A DNA stretch of 64,000 bases, taken from an uncultured Eudoraea sp. GTDB taxonomy: Bacteria; Bacteroidota; Bacteroidia; Flavobacteriales; Flavobacteriaceae. The DNA is taken from contig NZ_CAMYOM010000001.1 in the NCBI RefSeq assembly GCF_947260015.1, positions 208,456 to 272,455 of the forward strand, given 5' to 3'. Positions 30,897 to 40,857 of the stretch are shown in pieces. How positions within the stretch are numbered: position 1 is the first letter of the stretch; every line of letters begins with the position of its first letter. The notes below the pieces were generated by a model that did not search any database, was not told the DNA's origin, and saw only the letters and a program-made list of their open reading frames with translations. The translations under genes were made by a program, and so were the position numbers.

Positions 30897-31604
30897 TTAC
30901 TGTGTCTTTACTACAAGCCTGAATCCTTCGCCATGAATATTCAGAATCTCAACCACATCATCTCTTTTAAGATACTTACGCAATTTGGCAATATAAACAT
31001 CCATACTTCTTGAGGTAAAATAATTATCATCACGCCATATCTTAGTCAAAGCTAACTCCCTGGGCATAAGGTCATTCTCATGTAAAGCCAATAACCTTAA
31101 CAATTCATTTTCCTTTGGAGAGAGTTTTATTGGCTCTTCATCCTTGTACTTAAGAAACCTCAACTTAGAATTTAAGTGAAAGTTTCCAATATTAAACTCA
31201 AATTGTTTGCTATCAGCCAGGGTATTAGAAGCCTTTCTTTGAAGAATAGCCCTTAATTTCATTAGCAAAACTTCAGAATCAAATGGTTTGTTCAAATAAT
31301 CGTCAGCACCTGCTTTATAACCTTTAAGAACGTCTTCTTTCATAGTTTTGGCTGTAAGAAAAACGATTGGAACATTCTCATTCTTCTCCCGAATTTCTCT
31401 AGCCAGGGTAAACCCATCCTTATAAGGCATCATCACATCCAATATACAGATGTCATAATTGTCTTTTTTAAATTTCTCAAAACCTTCCATTCCGTTTTTT
31501 GCCAAAATAACATCAAAATCGTTCATGGATAGATAGTCCTTTAATACAATTCCAAAATTAGGATCGTCTTCGACTAATAGTATTTTTTTGTTTACAGTTT
31601 CCAT
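30897..31604 (-). CDS. OmpR/PhoB-type response regulator (RprY-like)
   Basis: KKILLVEDDPNFG, ICILDVMMPYKDG, winged-helix C-terminus. Confidence 0.93.
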   Translation of the reverse strand: METVNKKILLVEDDPNFGIVLKDYLSMNDFDVILAKNGMEGFEKFKKDNYDICILDVMMPYKDGFTLAREIREKNENVPIVFLTAKTMKEDVLKGYKAGADDYLNKPFDSEVLLMKLRAILQRKASNTLADSKQFEFNIGNFHLNSKLRFLKYKDEEPIKLSPKENELLRLLALHENDLMPRELALTKIWRDDNYFTSRSMDVYIAKLRKYLKRDDVVEILNIHGEGFRLVVKTQ

Positions 31605-31610
31605 AATTTT

Positions 31611-33191
31611 TTAAATTAATGGTAGCTTAATATAGAAGCTACTTCCTTTATCTTTTTCACTTTCAGCGTAAACTTCCCCTTGGTGATCTTCTACAATTTT
31701 TTTTACATAAGCCAGTCCTAGCCCATGTCCTTTAACATTATGTATATCTCCGGTGTGTTCTCTATAAAATTTTTCAAATACTTTTTTCAACACCGCTTTA
31801 CTCATTCCAGCACCATGATCCTGTATTTTAATGACAATATAATTATTGGCAATCTCTGTAAACACATCAATTTTAGGTGCCTCTGGTGAGTATTTCACAG
31901 CATTATCCAAAATATTTACAATCACATTTCCAAAATGCATCTCATTAGCTAACACTTCCGATCTTATCGCATCTAAATTGGTGTGAATATATCCTCCCCT
32001 ATCAGTTACAATAAGCTGAACATGAGTAATTGCTTTATTAATAATTTCGTGAACATCAACCCTGTCCTTATTAATATCCAATTGATTTTTTTCAAGTTTA
32101 GAGATCCTTAGGACATTTTCGACCTGAGCATGCATTCTTTTATTCTCTTCCCTTATCATTTTCAAATATCGTTGTACCTTTTCCTGATCTCCAATGATTT
32201 TTGGATTCTTGATAGCTTCAACCGCCAAATTTATTGTAGCAATGGGTGTTTTAAACTCATGTGTCATATTATTTATAAAATCTGACTTAATTTCTGAGAT
32301 TTGCTTTTGTTTTATTAACTGATAAATTGCTCCCGAATATGCTACAACTATAATAAGAGTAAAAACTAAAGATAAAATCGCCATTCCAAGGATTGATTGA
32401 AGCAAGAACTTTTTCTTTTTAGGAAAAGACAACATGAGCGTAAAATTACTCATTCCCTCACTGTTCTTAAAGAATGGAGCTCTATAAACTGTTGTACCTC
32501 CAAATTTGAATCTTTTAGACTTTACTTTAGTAGGGAGACCTTTGCTATAGACTCCATATTCATATTCAATATCCATACCCCGGTTTTCCAACTCCCGATC
32601 CAGTAATAATTCTATCTCTTGTTTTGAAACTCGTTTATGGATTGGAACTCTTTCAGCATATTCCCTATAGACGTCCTCAAAAAATGCCTTTTCTACGGAT
32701 TTTAAGCCACCTATTTTTTCTAATTTTTGTATAGGAGTTAGTTTATAGCTTTTGCCATCCAATCCAAAATCCTCCTTGTAAACTGTTTTGGTGCGTTTAC
32801 TAGTATAATTTTTTATTGTTGTGGTATCGTTACCATTGCTATTGTCAAAGAACGTAGATGCAATATTATAATCCTCTTCCAAAATTCCATGCGAGTAAAA
32901 TAAAACCTCGTTAGAATTTAAATCGCGATCAATAAAAAAAATGTTACTCAAATGAGAACTCTTAAGTTCTCCTACACTATCCTTAAGATTTAAATATCTT
33001 TCAGAATAGTCGTCCATTTCACGGATTTCAATTTTGTCCGTTACTTTGTTAAGAACTTCAGAAACTGTATTTGAAAATTGTTCTTCTTTATCTTCAACAG
33101 AACTTTTTATCCAATACAGTTGTACAGAGATAATCCCAATAAGAGAGAGGCTCATTAAAATGACCAGGCTAACAAATAATCTCTTATTCAT
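31611..33191 (-). CDS. Sensor histidine kinase (RprX-like)
   Basis: NNMTHEFKTPIATINLA H-box, NILDNAVKYSPEAP N-box, GHGLGLAYVK G-box; N-terminal TM. Confidence 0.93.
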   Translation of the reverse strand: MNKRLFVSLVILMSLSLIGIISVQLYWIKSSVEDKEEQFSNTVSEVLNKVTDKIEIREMDDYSERYLNLKDSVGELKSSHLSNIFFIDRDLNSNEVLFYSHGILEEDYNIASTFFDNSNGNDTTTIKNYTSKRTKTVYKEDFGLDGKSYKLTPIQKLEKIGGLKSVEKAFFEDVYREYAERVPIHKRVSKQEIELLLDRELENRGMDIEYEYGVYSKGLPTKVKSKRFKFGGTTVYRAPFFKNSEGMSNFTLMLSFPKKKKFLLQSILGMAILSLVFTLIIVVAYSGAIYQLIKQKQISEIKSDFINNMTHEFKTPIATINLAVEAIKNPKIIGDQEKVQRYLKMIREENKRMHAQVENVLRISKLEKNQLDINKDRVDVHEIINKAITHVQLIVTDRGGYIHTNLDAIRSEVLANEMHFGNVIVNILDNAVKYSPEAPKIDVFTEIANNYIVIKIQDHGAGMSKAVLKKVFEKFYREHTGDIHNVKGHGLGLAYVKKIVEDHQGEVYAESEKDKGSSFYIKLPLI

Positions 33192-33270
33192 CTATTTGGT
33201 AAATTTAAAAATTTAACATTTAGCGGATCACCTGTTTAACCTAACCTTAACAAAAATGTTAAAAAAGCTG

Positions 33271-33858
33271 TTAAACCGCTGTTTTAATAAGTTGGCGATG
33301 AATCTGTTCAACTTGTAATTTGGTCTTATCTAAGTCTATATTTTCGATTATATAATCAGATAAAGGAATCTTTTTAGAATCGTCCCATTGATTCTCCATT
33401 CGTGCCAGGATTTCTTCCTTTGAACCATTATCTCTTGCTATTATTCTTTCTAAACGGACCTCTTTTGGGGCCTTTACAAGTATTATTTTATCAAAATTAC
33501 TATAGGCGTTGTTTTCAAAAAGTATTGCTGCCTCCTGGATCACATATAAAGTTTTTTTCTTTTTTACCCACCTACTAAAGTCCTTTCTAACAGCTGGATG
33601 CACTATTGAATTAAGCTTTTGAAGTAATTCCTTATTACTAAAAACCTTATCTGCTATATATTTTTTGTTTAACCTTTCCAATTCGTATGAATCTTTTCCT
33701 AACAAATCGATTACGGCTGTTCTAATCCCCTTAGAATTATTCATTAGTTTTTTAGCTCTCAAATCCGAATTATAAACAGGGACACCCAATTCTTTAAACA
33801 GTTTGGCTACTGTTGTTTTTCCACTGCCAATCCCACCGGTTAATCCAATAATTTTCAT
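33271..33858 (-). CDS. coaE: Dephospho-CoA kinase
   Basis: IIGLTGGIGSGKTTVAKLFKELGVPVYNSD. Confidence 0.95.
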   Translation of the reverse strand: MKIIGLTGGIGSGKTTVAKLFKELGVPVYNSDLRAKKLMNNSKGIRTAVIDLLGKDSYELERLNKKYIADKVFSNKELLQKLNSIVHPAVRKDFSRWVKKKKTLYVIQEAAILFENNAYSNFDKIILVKAPKEVRLERIIARDNGSKEEILARMENQWDDSKKIPLSDYIIENIDLDKTKLQVEQIHRQLIKTAV

Positions 33859-34811
33859 TGACGTTTCAAGATAAATTCCACTTCATTCTTCATTAGTTGA
33901 ACACTGTACACATCGTTGGGTTTTTCGATAAGGATTACTTGAAGATTTTGATTTTCACCTCTTTGTTCCTGAAAATTAGCCACAACCTTAAAGTCTATAG
34001 GGCTAATATCCTTTAATCTATCAATTCTGGCCTTGCAAAGTACCGCAATTGTGTTGGGGTAAGTTTTTATCTGTGTTCCCTCCGGGAGATTAATGACCTC
34101 CACTGGAATTTCAATTAATTTTTCAGAAAATCGAAAAACTTTCCCGGAGATTCTTACCTTTTTTTCGGAAAGTTCTATATTTTGGAAATCTTCCGGTAAA
34201 ACCAAATCAACTACTATGGAAAAATCCTCAGAAATTTCATTGAGTTCAACCTCCGATGTTGAAACCGAATTTACCAAATCCAACTCCTTTTTTGGTCCCG
34301 ATATTGAAATTAGTGAAGGCTCTAACTTTAATTTGCCGTCTACAAGATAATTCTGGGCCGGGTTTAAGCTAATATTTGGAGAGATGGGAACATCTTTTAA
34401 TTCAACCTGGTAGAAATCTAAAAAGAGTGTATCCCTATCTACTTCTAAAAGGGTTATAGAACTGGATAATTGACTCTCTATCTGTTTCTTGAAATCAAGT
34501 TGGGCAACGTAAAATTTTGATTGATCGTTAGCCATATTAGACAGATCTATCTCAATTTTTTTACGATTATAATAAAATCCTAAAAATTGAAACCCGCTGG
34601 CTCTAAGTCTTACATCAACATTTTTTAAAGAGTTATCAGCTAAAAGGAGACTGTCGGGTACGTTGATATACTCCAGGTCAAAAGTAGTCCGGTCAACATA
34701 GGTCTCAGATAATCTGCTTACAAGCCAGGCAAGGAAAGAGCACAACAGGAAGATTAAAAATATATTTATCTTTCTTTTATCATTACTCCTTTTGACTTCT
34801 TTCTGCTCCAT
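33855..34811 (-). CDS. YbbR/CdaR-like domain protein
   Basis: Single N-terminal TM then repeated YbbR-like beta domains; operonic overlap with coaE. Confidence 0.75.
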   Translation of the reverse strand: MEQKEVKRSNDKRKINIFLIFLLCSFLAWLVSRLSETYVDRTTFDLEYINVPDSLLLADNSLKNVDVRLRASGFQFLGFYYNRKKIEIDLSNMANDQSKFYVAQLDFKKQIESQLSSSITLLEVDRDTLFLDFYQVELKDVPISPNISLNPAQNYLVDGKLKLEPSLISISGPKKELDLVNSVSTSEVELNEISEDFSIVVDLVLPEDFQNIELSEKKVRISGKVFRFSEKLIEIPVEVINLPEGTQIKTYPNTIAVLCKARIDRLKDISPIDFKVVANFQEQRGENQNLQVILIEKPNDVYSVQLMKNEVEFILKRQ

Positions 34812-35740
34812 TAAATTTGTTTAAAAAACAATTCGGGAAAAAGTTCCAGTGGTTTATTTTTGCTAAAATTAACTAAGATTACTGATTTTAAAAAACCATA
34901 TCCATAACCAAGAAACTGAATCATAACAGCAATAGTAGCCAAAAAGGCAACTACAAGGTTTTTATTCTTTATTAAGGCATCTAAAAAAATAAACGCAAAA
35001 TAGGCGGCGTAAAGTATAATGGGCCATAGATATCTTCCCGGCCCAATGAATAACATTAATAGAGAAATTATAAGTCCCATACAGAAAAGGGTAGGAAACC
35101 AATAGAATATTCTGGAAGAACCTGGATGCCAGTTATTGAGAATTGGACGTACCATACCAAACTTTTTAACCTGTATAAAGAATTTATGGAAACTTACTCT
35201 TCGCTTATGGTAAACAAATGCCTCGCCAATTAATTTAGTTTCATATCCTTTATCCCATAAACGCATAATTAGGTCAGGGTCCTCTCCCGGATGTATATTT
35301 CCAAAGCCTCCCGAGTCTTCAAAAGCTTTTTTAGAAATCCCCATATTAAAACTTCTGGGCTGAAATTTATCTACAGTTTTATTATTTCCCCTGATACCTC
35401 CAGTAGTAAAAATAGAAGTCATGGCATAATTTATCGCCTTTTGAACATTTGAGAATGACTGATGCGCGGCATCAGGGCCACCAAAACAATCTACGTACTT
35501 GTTGTTTAAGCTATCCGAGACCTTTTCGAGATAATTGACAGGAACTACACAATCTGAATCCAATATTATAAAATAATTCCCTTTAGCGCGCTGCATCCCG
35601 AAATTTCTGGAATTTCCAGGACCTGTATTCTCCTTGAAAAGATAAGTAATATTTAATGTTCCTTTATAATCATCAATTACAGTTTTAGATGTGGTAACAG
35701 AGCCGTCTTCAACAATGACTATTTCATATGAAAAAGCCAT
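34811..35740 (-). CDS. Family 2 glycosyltransferase, apparently missing N-terminus
   Basis: YEIVIVEDGS, FKENTGPGNSRNFGMQRAKGNYFIILDSDCVVP, GGFGNIHPGEDPDLIMRLW; lacks the usual first beta strand (SxIIPVYNR...). Confidence 0.8.
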   Translation of the reverse strand: MAFSYEIVIVEDGSVTTSKTVIDDYKGTLNITYLFKENTGPGNSRNFGMQRAKGNYFIILDSDCVVPVNYLEKVSDSLNNKYVDCFGGPDAAHQSFSNVQKAINYAMTSIFTTGGIRGNNKTVDKFQPRSFNMGISKKAFEDSGGFGNIHPGEDPDLIMRLWDKGYETKLIGEAFVYHKRRVSFHKFFIQVKKFGMVRPILNNWHPGSSRIFYWFPTLFCMGLIISLLMLFIGPGRYLWPIILYAAYFAFIFLDALIKNKNLVVAFLATIAVMIQFLGYGYGFLKSVILVNFSKNKPLELFPELFFKQI

Positions 35741-35765
35741 CCTGTACTGGGATGGCTTTAAAATT
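35735..35765 (-). terminator. fabI intrinsic terminator overlapping the called GT2 start
   Basis: Minus strand: aaagccatcccagtacaggatggctttttc; AAAGCCATCC/GGATGGCTTT stem then T run. Confidence 0.8.
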
Positions 35766-35777
35766 TTTTAGATACTG

Positions 35778-36590
35778 TTATTCAGTAAAATGCTCAATTA
35801 CCTCATGGCTTACACCAGTATTTGAAAAACCACCATCATGAAACAAATTCTGCATCGTAACTTTTCTTGTAAGATCTGAAAAGAGAGATACGGTATAATC
35901 TGCACAATCCTGAGCTGTTGCATTACCTAAGGGAGACATCTTTTCTGCATAATTAATAAAGCCATCAAAACCTTTTACACCCTGCCCGGCAGTAGTTGGT
36001 GTTGGAGATTGAGAAATTGTATTAACTCTTACCTTTTTCTCTTTGCCAAAAAAGTAGCCAAAACTTCTGGCTACAGATTCAAGATAAGCTTTGTTGTCTG
36101 CCATATCATTATAATCTGGAAATGTACGTTGGGCAGCCATATACGTCAATGCTACTATACTTCCCCATGAATTCATTGCATCTGCTTTGTATAAACTTTG
36201 CATAACCTTATGGAACGAAAGAGCAGAAACATCCCATCCTTTAGTTGTAAAATCATATTTTTCATCCGTATATAAACGACCCTTCCGGACATTAACGGAC
36301 ATTCCAATTGAATGTAAAACAAAATCCATTTTTCCTCCCAGAATTTCCATGGATTTTGCAATCAAATTATTCAAGTCATCTTCATTGGTAGCATCAGCGG
36401 GGACTATTTGTGAACCTGTTTTCTCTGCCAGGGCATTAATCTGACCCATCCGCATGGCAATGGGAGCATTTGTAAGAACAAAAGTACCACCCTCTTCATG
36501 TACACGTTCAGCGGTTTTCCAGGCAATTGAATTTTCATCAAGTGCCCCAAAAATAATTCCCTTCTTCCCTTTTAATAAATTATATGCCAT
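35778..36590 (-). CDS. fabI: Enoyl-[acyl-carrier-protein] reductase (NADH)
   Basis: LLKGKKGIIFGALDENSIAWKTAE, SIGMSVNVRKG, LTYMAAQRTFPDYNDMADNKAYLES. Confidence 0.95.
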   Translation of the reverse strand: MAYNLLKGKKGIIFGALDENSIAWKTAERVHEEGGTFVLTNAPIAMRMGQINALAEKTGSQIVPADATNEDDLNNLIAKSMEILGGKMDFVLHSIGMSVNVRKGRLYTDEKYDFTTKGWDVSALSFHKVMQSLYKADAMNSWGSIVALTYMAAQRTFPDYNDMADNKAYLESVARSFGYFFGKEKKVRVNTISQSPTPTTAGQGVKGFDGFINYAEKMSPLGNATAQDCADYTVSLFSDLTRKVTMQNLFHDGGFSNTGVSHEVIEHFTE

Positions 36591-36715
36591 CTTTAAGTGG
36601 TTTGGATTAATTTGAAGTCAAAGATATCTAAAAAAGTAGAAACTAAATCGCTCTTCTGGGATAATTGAAACATACTAAGAAGGGGAGAAATAAAATTAAA
36701 GATCTTTCTGCCTTT

Positions 36716-38368
36716 TTAATTTAAAAGCTCCCGGGCATGCGCCAGAGCGGAATCGGAAAGGCTCTTGCCTCCTAGCATTTCTGCTAATTCGAAAACTCTT
36801 TCATCCTCCAGCAATTCTTTCATTTGTGTTTGAGTACTATCGCCCTTATCTATTTTAAATACTTTAAAATGATGATCCCCTTTAGAAGCAATTTGAGGAA
36901 GATGTGTTATTGAAAAAACCTGCATATTCCTACTCATTTTTTGCATAATATCCCCCATTCTGTTTGATATTTCACCGGAAACACCACTATCTATCTCATC
37001 AAACATTAAGGTCGGTAATTGTTCGTATCGGGCAAGTATCGATTTTATTACAAGCATAATACGAGAAAGTTCCCCTCCGGAAGCAACCTTTTTTAAAGTA
37101 TTATAATCTGACCCTTTATTCGCCGAAAATAAAAACAATAGCGTATCAACACCGTTAGTTTTATAATCTTGAGTTGGAATAACTTCAATATTGAAAGTAG
37201 CATTAGGCAAGCCCAGAGAATGTAAAGAATGTTCAAGTTTTTCCTTAATGTCCGGAATTACAGCATTGCGGCGATCAGATAACAAATTGGCTTCTTTATC
37301 CAACTCATTCTTTAGTACCTCAAGTAAATTCCTTTTATCTTTAATTTCTTCTTCAAGATTTTGTGTGGCACTAACATTTTTTGTAAGTGTTTCTTTTATA
37401 ACCATTAATTGAGAAACATTGGATACATCATGTTTTCTCTGCAGGTCGTATAGGACCTGTAATTTAGCATTAATTTCTTCAAGTTTCCCCGGATCGGGTT
37501 CAATAGATTCCTGAAGAGTTTGTATTTCTTCGGCTATATCTTTTAATTCAATAAAAACTGAATCAATTCGTTCCTTAAGATTTGCAAACTTGTTTCCTAT
37601 AACGGATAGCTTTCCTGATATCAGTTTAAGTTCCTGAAGCAAACTTACAATCCCCATTTGTTCATCCCTCAACAGGTGATTTCCTTTGGATAAATTTTCA
37701 AGAACAGTCTCAACATTATTTAATTGCTGGAACTGATCTTCCAGTTTTTCCTGAAGCCCTTCTTCAAGATATATAGCATCCAATTCATTTAACAAAAAAG
37801 TGTTGTAATCATGCTCTTTAATGGCATTTTTTTGAAACTCTATGAGCTCATCAAATTCGTGTAAGGTAGTTTTGTATTTTGCTAGTTTAATATTGTATGC
37901 ATTCAGGATCCTTGTATTATCTGCAAAAGCATCAATTAATTTTAACTGAAAATCGTGCTCTGTCAACTGCAATGTCTGGTGCTGTGAATGAATATCAACA
38001 AGTCGTTTGCCTAATTGCGTTAATATATCCAGTGTAACTGGAGAATCATTTACAAATGCTCTCGATTTACCACCAGGATGAATTTCCCTGCGTATAATAG
38101 TATTGGAGTCATACTCTAAATAATGTTTATTAAAAAATGATTCCAAATTATAATTTTTGATATCAAAAACGGCTTCAATTACACATCTGCTGTCTTTGTC
38201 TTTTAGAGAAGACATGTCTGCGCGTTTTCCTAAAACCAGGGAAAGGCCTCCTAAAAGAATAGATTTGCCAGCTCCTGTTTCACCCGTAATTGTAGTAAAT
38301 CCACCAGTGAAGTTAGCATTGAGATTATCGATTAAGGCATAATTTTTTATAGACAGATTTATCAGCAC
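36716..38368 (-). CDS. recN: DNA repair protein RecN
   Basis: NYALIDNLNANFTGGFTTITGETGAGKSILLGGLSLVLGKR, ASGGELSRIMLVIKSI, MFDEIDSGVSGE. Confidence 0.96.
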   Translation of the reverse strand: MLINLSIKNYALIDNLNANFTGGFTTITGETGAGKSILLGGLSLVLGKRADMSSLKDKDSRCVIEAVFDIKNYNLESFFNKHYLEYDSNTIIRREIHPGGKSRAFVNDSPVTLDILTQLGKRLVDIHSQHQTLQLTEHDFQLKLIDAFADNTRILNAYNIKLAKYKTTLHEFDELIEFQKNAIKEHDYNTFLLNELDAIYLEEGLQEKLEDQFQQLNNVETVLENLSKGNHLLRDEQMGIVSLLQELKLISGKLSVIGNKFANLKERIDSVFIELKDIAEEIQTLQESIEPDPGKLEEINAKLQVLYDLQRKHDVSNVSQLMVIKETLTKNVSATQNLEEEIKDKRNLLEVLKNELDKEANLLSDRRNAVIPDIKEKLEHSLHSLGLPNATFNIEVIPTQDYKTNGVDTLLFLFSANKGSDYNTLKKVASGGELSRIMLVIKSILARYEQLPTLMFDEIDSGVSGEISNRMGDIMQKMSRNMQVFSITHLPQIASKGDHHFKVFKIDKGDSTQTQMKELLEDERVFELAEMLGGKSLSDSALAHARELLN

Positions 38369-38428
38369 AACAATATTATATAATATGGTCTGTAAAGATA
38401 AATTATTATTGGAATGAAAATGAAGTGA

Positions 38429-39322
38429 TTAATATGTTATTTCATCCCAGGTTGTGGAATAAAATGGAGCTACTTTATTTAATGTCTCTTTCAGTGCAAC
38501 AATATCTACTTTTGGCCCATCAGAAAATATGTCTTGTATTTCATCAGATTTGGCATCAAAGAAAGTTTGTATTAAGAATGCATTAGGCCTTCTTTGTGTT
38601 AAAGTCTCAAACAACCTCATAGAACCTGCTATCACTTGCTTGCCGGTACTATTGTTATCCCCTAAAATATCCAACCCCTTTCGGTGATAATTGTACATGG
38701 CAATTCTATATTCTCTAAAAGTATTCGACAGAAGGTTATCAACGAATTCAAATCGTGTTCTATTATCTGAAGCCGTTTGCCTCCAGCCCGAAAAACTACT
38801 ACCCTGAGCCTGAGTTACAATTTGTTGAGCCTCTTTGTAAAATTCTGTCCCTCCTTCCAAAGCAAAAGTATCTGCATCGAGTCCCAGGATTATATATACA
38901 TAATAGGAAATAACTCCAACCAAGTTAGAATCAAATACATTCGGGTTATAAACCAAAGGTTCAAACTCTATATACTGAAAATTAAACTGATTGTCCTTAT
39001 AATTAAAAATGGGGCTTTCATAAGAGGTATTAAATACGGGACGAGAAGACTGAATCTGAATATTTGCACTAAATCTGTCAGAGGCATAGTCCGTTACCGT
39101 AATAAACATCCTGGCATTTACTTTCTCATTATCCTTGTAAATCCTATTTGTCCATTGACTTTTATTGACAAAATCGTTCAATGCACGTTCTAAAGTCCCA
39201 AATATTTGTCTATTTGTCTGGTTTACCTGATCTGCATTAACTGTTATGGTACAATTAAGTTCCTGGGCATTAATACAGTTAACAAAAAGAAAGCTAAATA
39301 AGAGAATTAAAAAATTACGCAT
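38429..39322 (-). CDS. DUF4835 family protein
   Basis: QELNCTITVNADQVNQTNRQIFGTLERALNDFVN; conserved position after coaBC. Confidence 0.85.
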   Translation of the reverse strand: MRNFLILLFSFLFVNCINAQELNCTITVNADQVNQTNRQIFGTLERALNDFVNKSQWTNRIYKDNEKVNARMFITVTDYASDRFSANIQIQSSRPVFNTSYESPIFNYKDNQFNFQYIEFEPLVYNPNVFDSNLVGVISYYVYIILGLDADTFALEGGTEFYKEAQQIVTQAQGSSFSGWRQTASDNRTRFEFVDNLLSNTFREYRIAMYNYHRKGLDILGDNNSTGKQVIAGSMRLFETLTQRRPNAFLIQTFFDAKSDEIQDIFSDGPKVDIVALKETLNKVAPFYSTTWDEITY

Positions 39323-40520
39323 GGCCCCTACTGATGATTTCGTTCAATATGTCTAAAGCTACTTCAGCCTTATTCTTAACTTCAAACGTTTTTATCTCTA
39401 AATTCTTATCTATAAATGTTATTTTGTTAGTTGTTTTCCCGAACCCTGCATCTTTGTCATTAAGTGAATTCAGAACAATTGCATCTAAATTCTTTTTCCT
39501 TAATTTCTTTTTTGCATTCTCCACCTCATTTTCAGTCTCCAATGCAAATCCCACTAAATATTGATTCTTCTTCTTATCTCCCATTGATAAAAGAATATCT
39601 TTATTTTTTACAAAATCTATTTGAAGGGTTTCAGATTCTTTTTTTATTTTTTGTTTGTATACCTTACTGGGCCTGTAATCAGATACCGCAGCAGCAGCTA
39701 TAACAATGTTGCAATCATCATAATACTTATGAACGGCATTAAACATTTCCTGAGCAGAAACTACCCTAACTATTTCTATAGACGGATTTTTGGCTGTTAA
39801 GTTTGAAGGTCCTGATACTAATACAATTTCTCCCCCAAGATTAGCAGCTGCATTTGCCAATTCAAATCCCATAAGACCAGAGGAATGGTTGCCTACGAAA
39901 CGTACAGGATCTATGGCTTCGTATGTGGGCCCGGCTGTAATCAATATTTTTTTTCCTTTTAACGGCAAGTTACTGGAAAGATATTCCTGAATTAACCGCA
40001 GGATATCTTCCGGTTCTGCCATGCGTCCTTCGCCAAATAATCCACTTGCTAATTCACCTTTGCCAGCTGGAATCATAATATTGCCAAAAGTCTGTAATTT
40101 TTTAAGACTCGCTTTTGTCGTTGGATGTTCATACATATCAAGATCCATTGCCGGGGCAAAGAATACCGGGCATTTAGCAGATAAGTAGATCGCTAGCAAT
40201 AAATTATCACAAGTACCACTTGCCATTTTGCTCAGGGTATTGGCTGTAGCCGGAGCAATGAGCATTAAATCAGCCCATAGGCCAAGATCTACGTGATTGT
40301 TCCAATCCACGCTCTCTTCTTCTTCTTTGATAAAACTGGTAAGTACAGGATTCTTTGATAAGGCAGCTAGAGTAAGAGGGGTAACAAATGAAAGAGCGCT
40401 TTCAGTTAAGATAACCTTAACCTCAGCGCCTGCTTTTATAAATAATCTAACCAGAAAAGTGGTTTTGTAAGCGGCGATACCCCCAGTAATACCTAAAAGG
40501 ATTTTTTTGCCGCCTAACAT
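39315..40520 (-). CDS. coaBC: Bifunctional phosphopantothenoylcysteine decarboxylase/phosphopantothenate-cysteine ligase
   Basis: KILLGITGGIAAYKTTFLVR, PAMDLDMYEHPTT, ITAGPTYEAIDPVRFVGNHSSG. Confidence 0.95.
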   Translation of the reverse strand: MLGGKKILLGITGGIAAYKTTFLVRLFIKAGAEVKVILTESALSFVTPLTLAALSKNPVLTSFIKEEEESVDWNNHVDLGLWADLMLIAPATANTLSKMASGTCDNLLLAIYLSAKCPVFFAPAMDLDMYEHPTTKASLKKLQTFGNIMIPAGKGELASGLFGEGRMAEPEDILRLIQEYLSSNLPLKGKKILITAGPTYEAIDPVRFVGNHSSGLMGFELANAAANLGGEIVLVSGPSNLTAKNPSIEIVRVVSAQEMFNAVHKYYDDCNIVIAAAAVSDYRPSKVYKQKIKKESETLQIDFVKNKDILLSMGDKKKNQYLVGFALETENEVENAKKKLRKKNLDAIVLNSLNDKDAGFGKTTNKITFIDKNLEIKTFEVKNKAEVALDILNEIISRGHA

Positions 40521-40521
40521 A

Positions 40522-40857
40522 TTACTGCTCGTCTTTCTCTGTATTCCTATGGTAAATTTTATCTTCCAACCATTCCATTACTGCCAAAGCATGCGGTTTG
40601 GGAAGTTTTTCATAAAATTTTGAAACTTCAATTTGCTCCTTATTTTCAAATACCTCCTCAAGGCTATCGCTATATGTGGCAAATTCTTCAAGTTTTTCCA
40701 GAAGTTCCTTTTTAATTTCAGAATTAATCTGAATAGCTCTTTTGGCAGTTATTGATATAGCCTCATAAATATTATCTGTATTTTGATCAAACTCATTTCT
40801 GTTGATTGTAATGGTTGATACCGGGGCTTTGGAATTCTTCAAATCGTTCATATTCAT
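40522..40857 (-). CDS. rpoZ: DNA-directed RNA polymerase subunit omega (Bacteroidetes-type)
   Basis: TDNIYEAISITAKRAIQINSEIKKELLEKLEEFA; between bamD and coaBC. Confidence 0.85.
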   Translation of the reverse strand: MNMNDLKNSKAPVSTITINRNEFDQNTDNIYEAISITAKRAIQINSEIKKELLEKLEEFATYSDSLEEVFENKEQIEVSKFYEKLPKPHALAVMEWLEDKIYHRNTEKDEQ

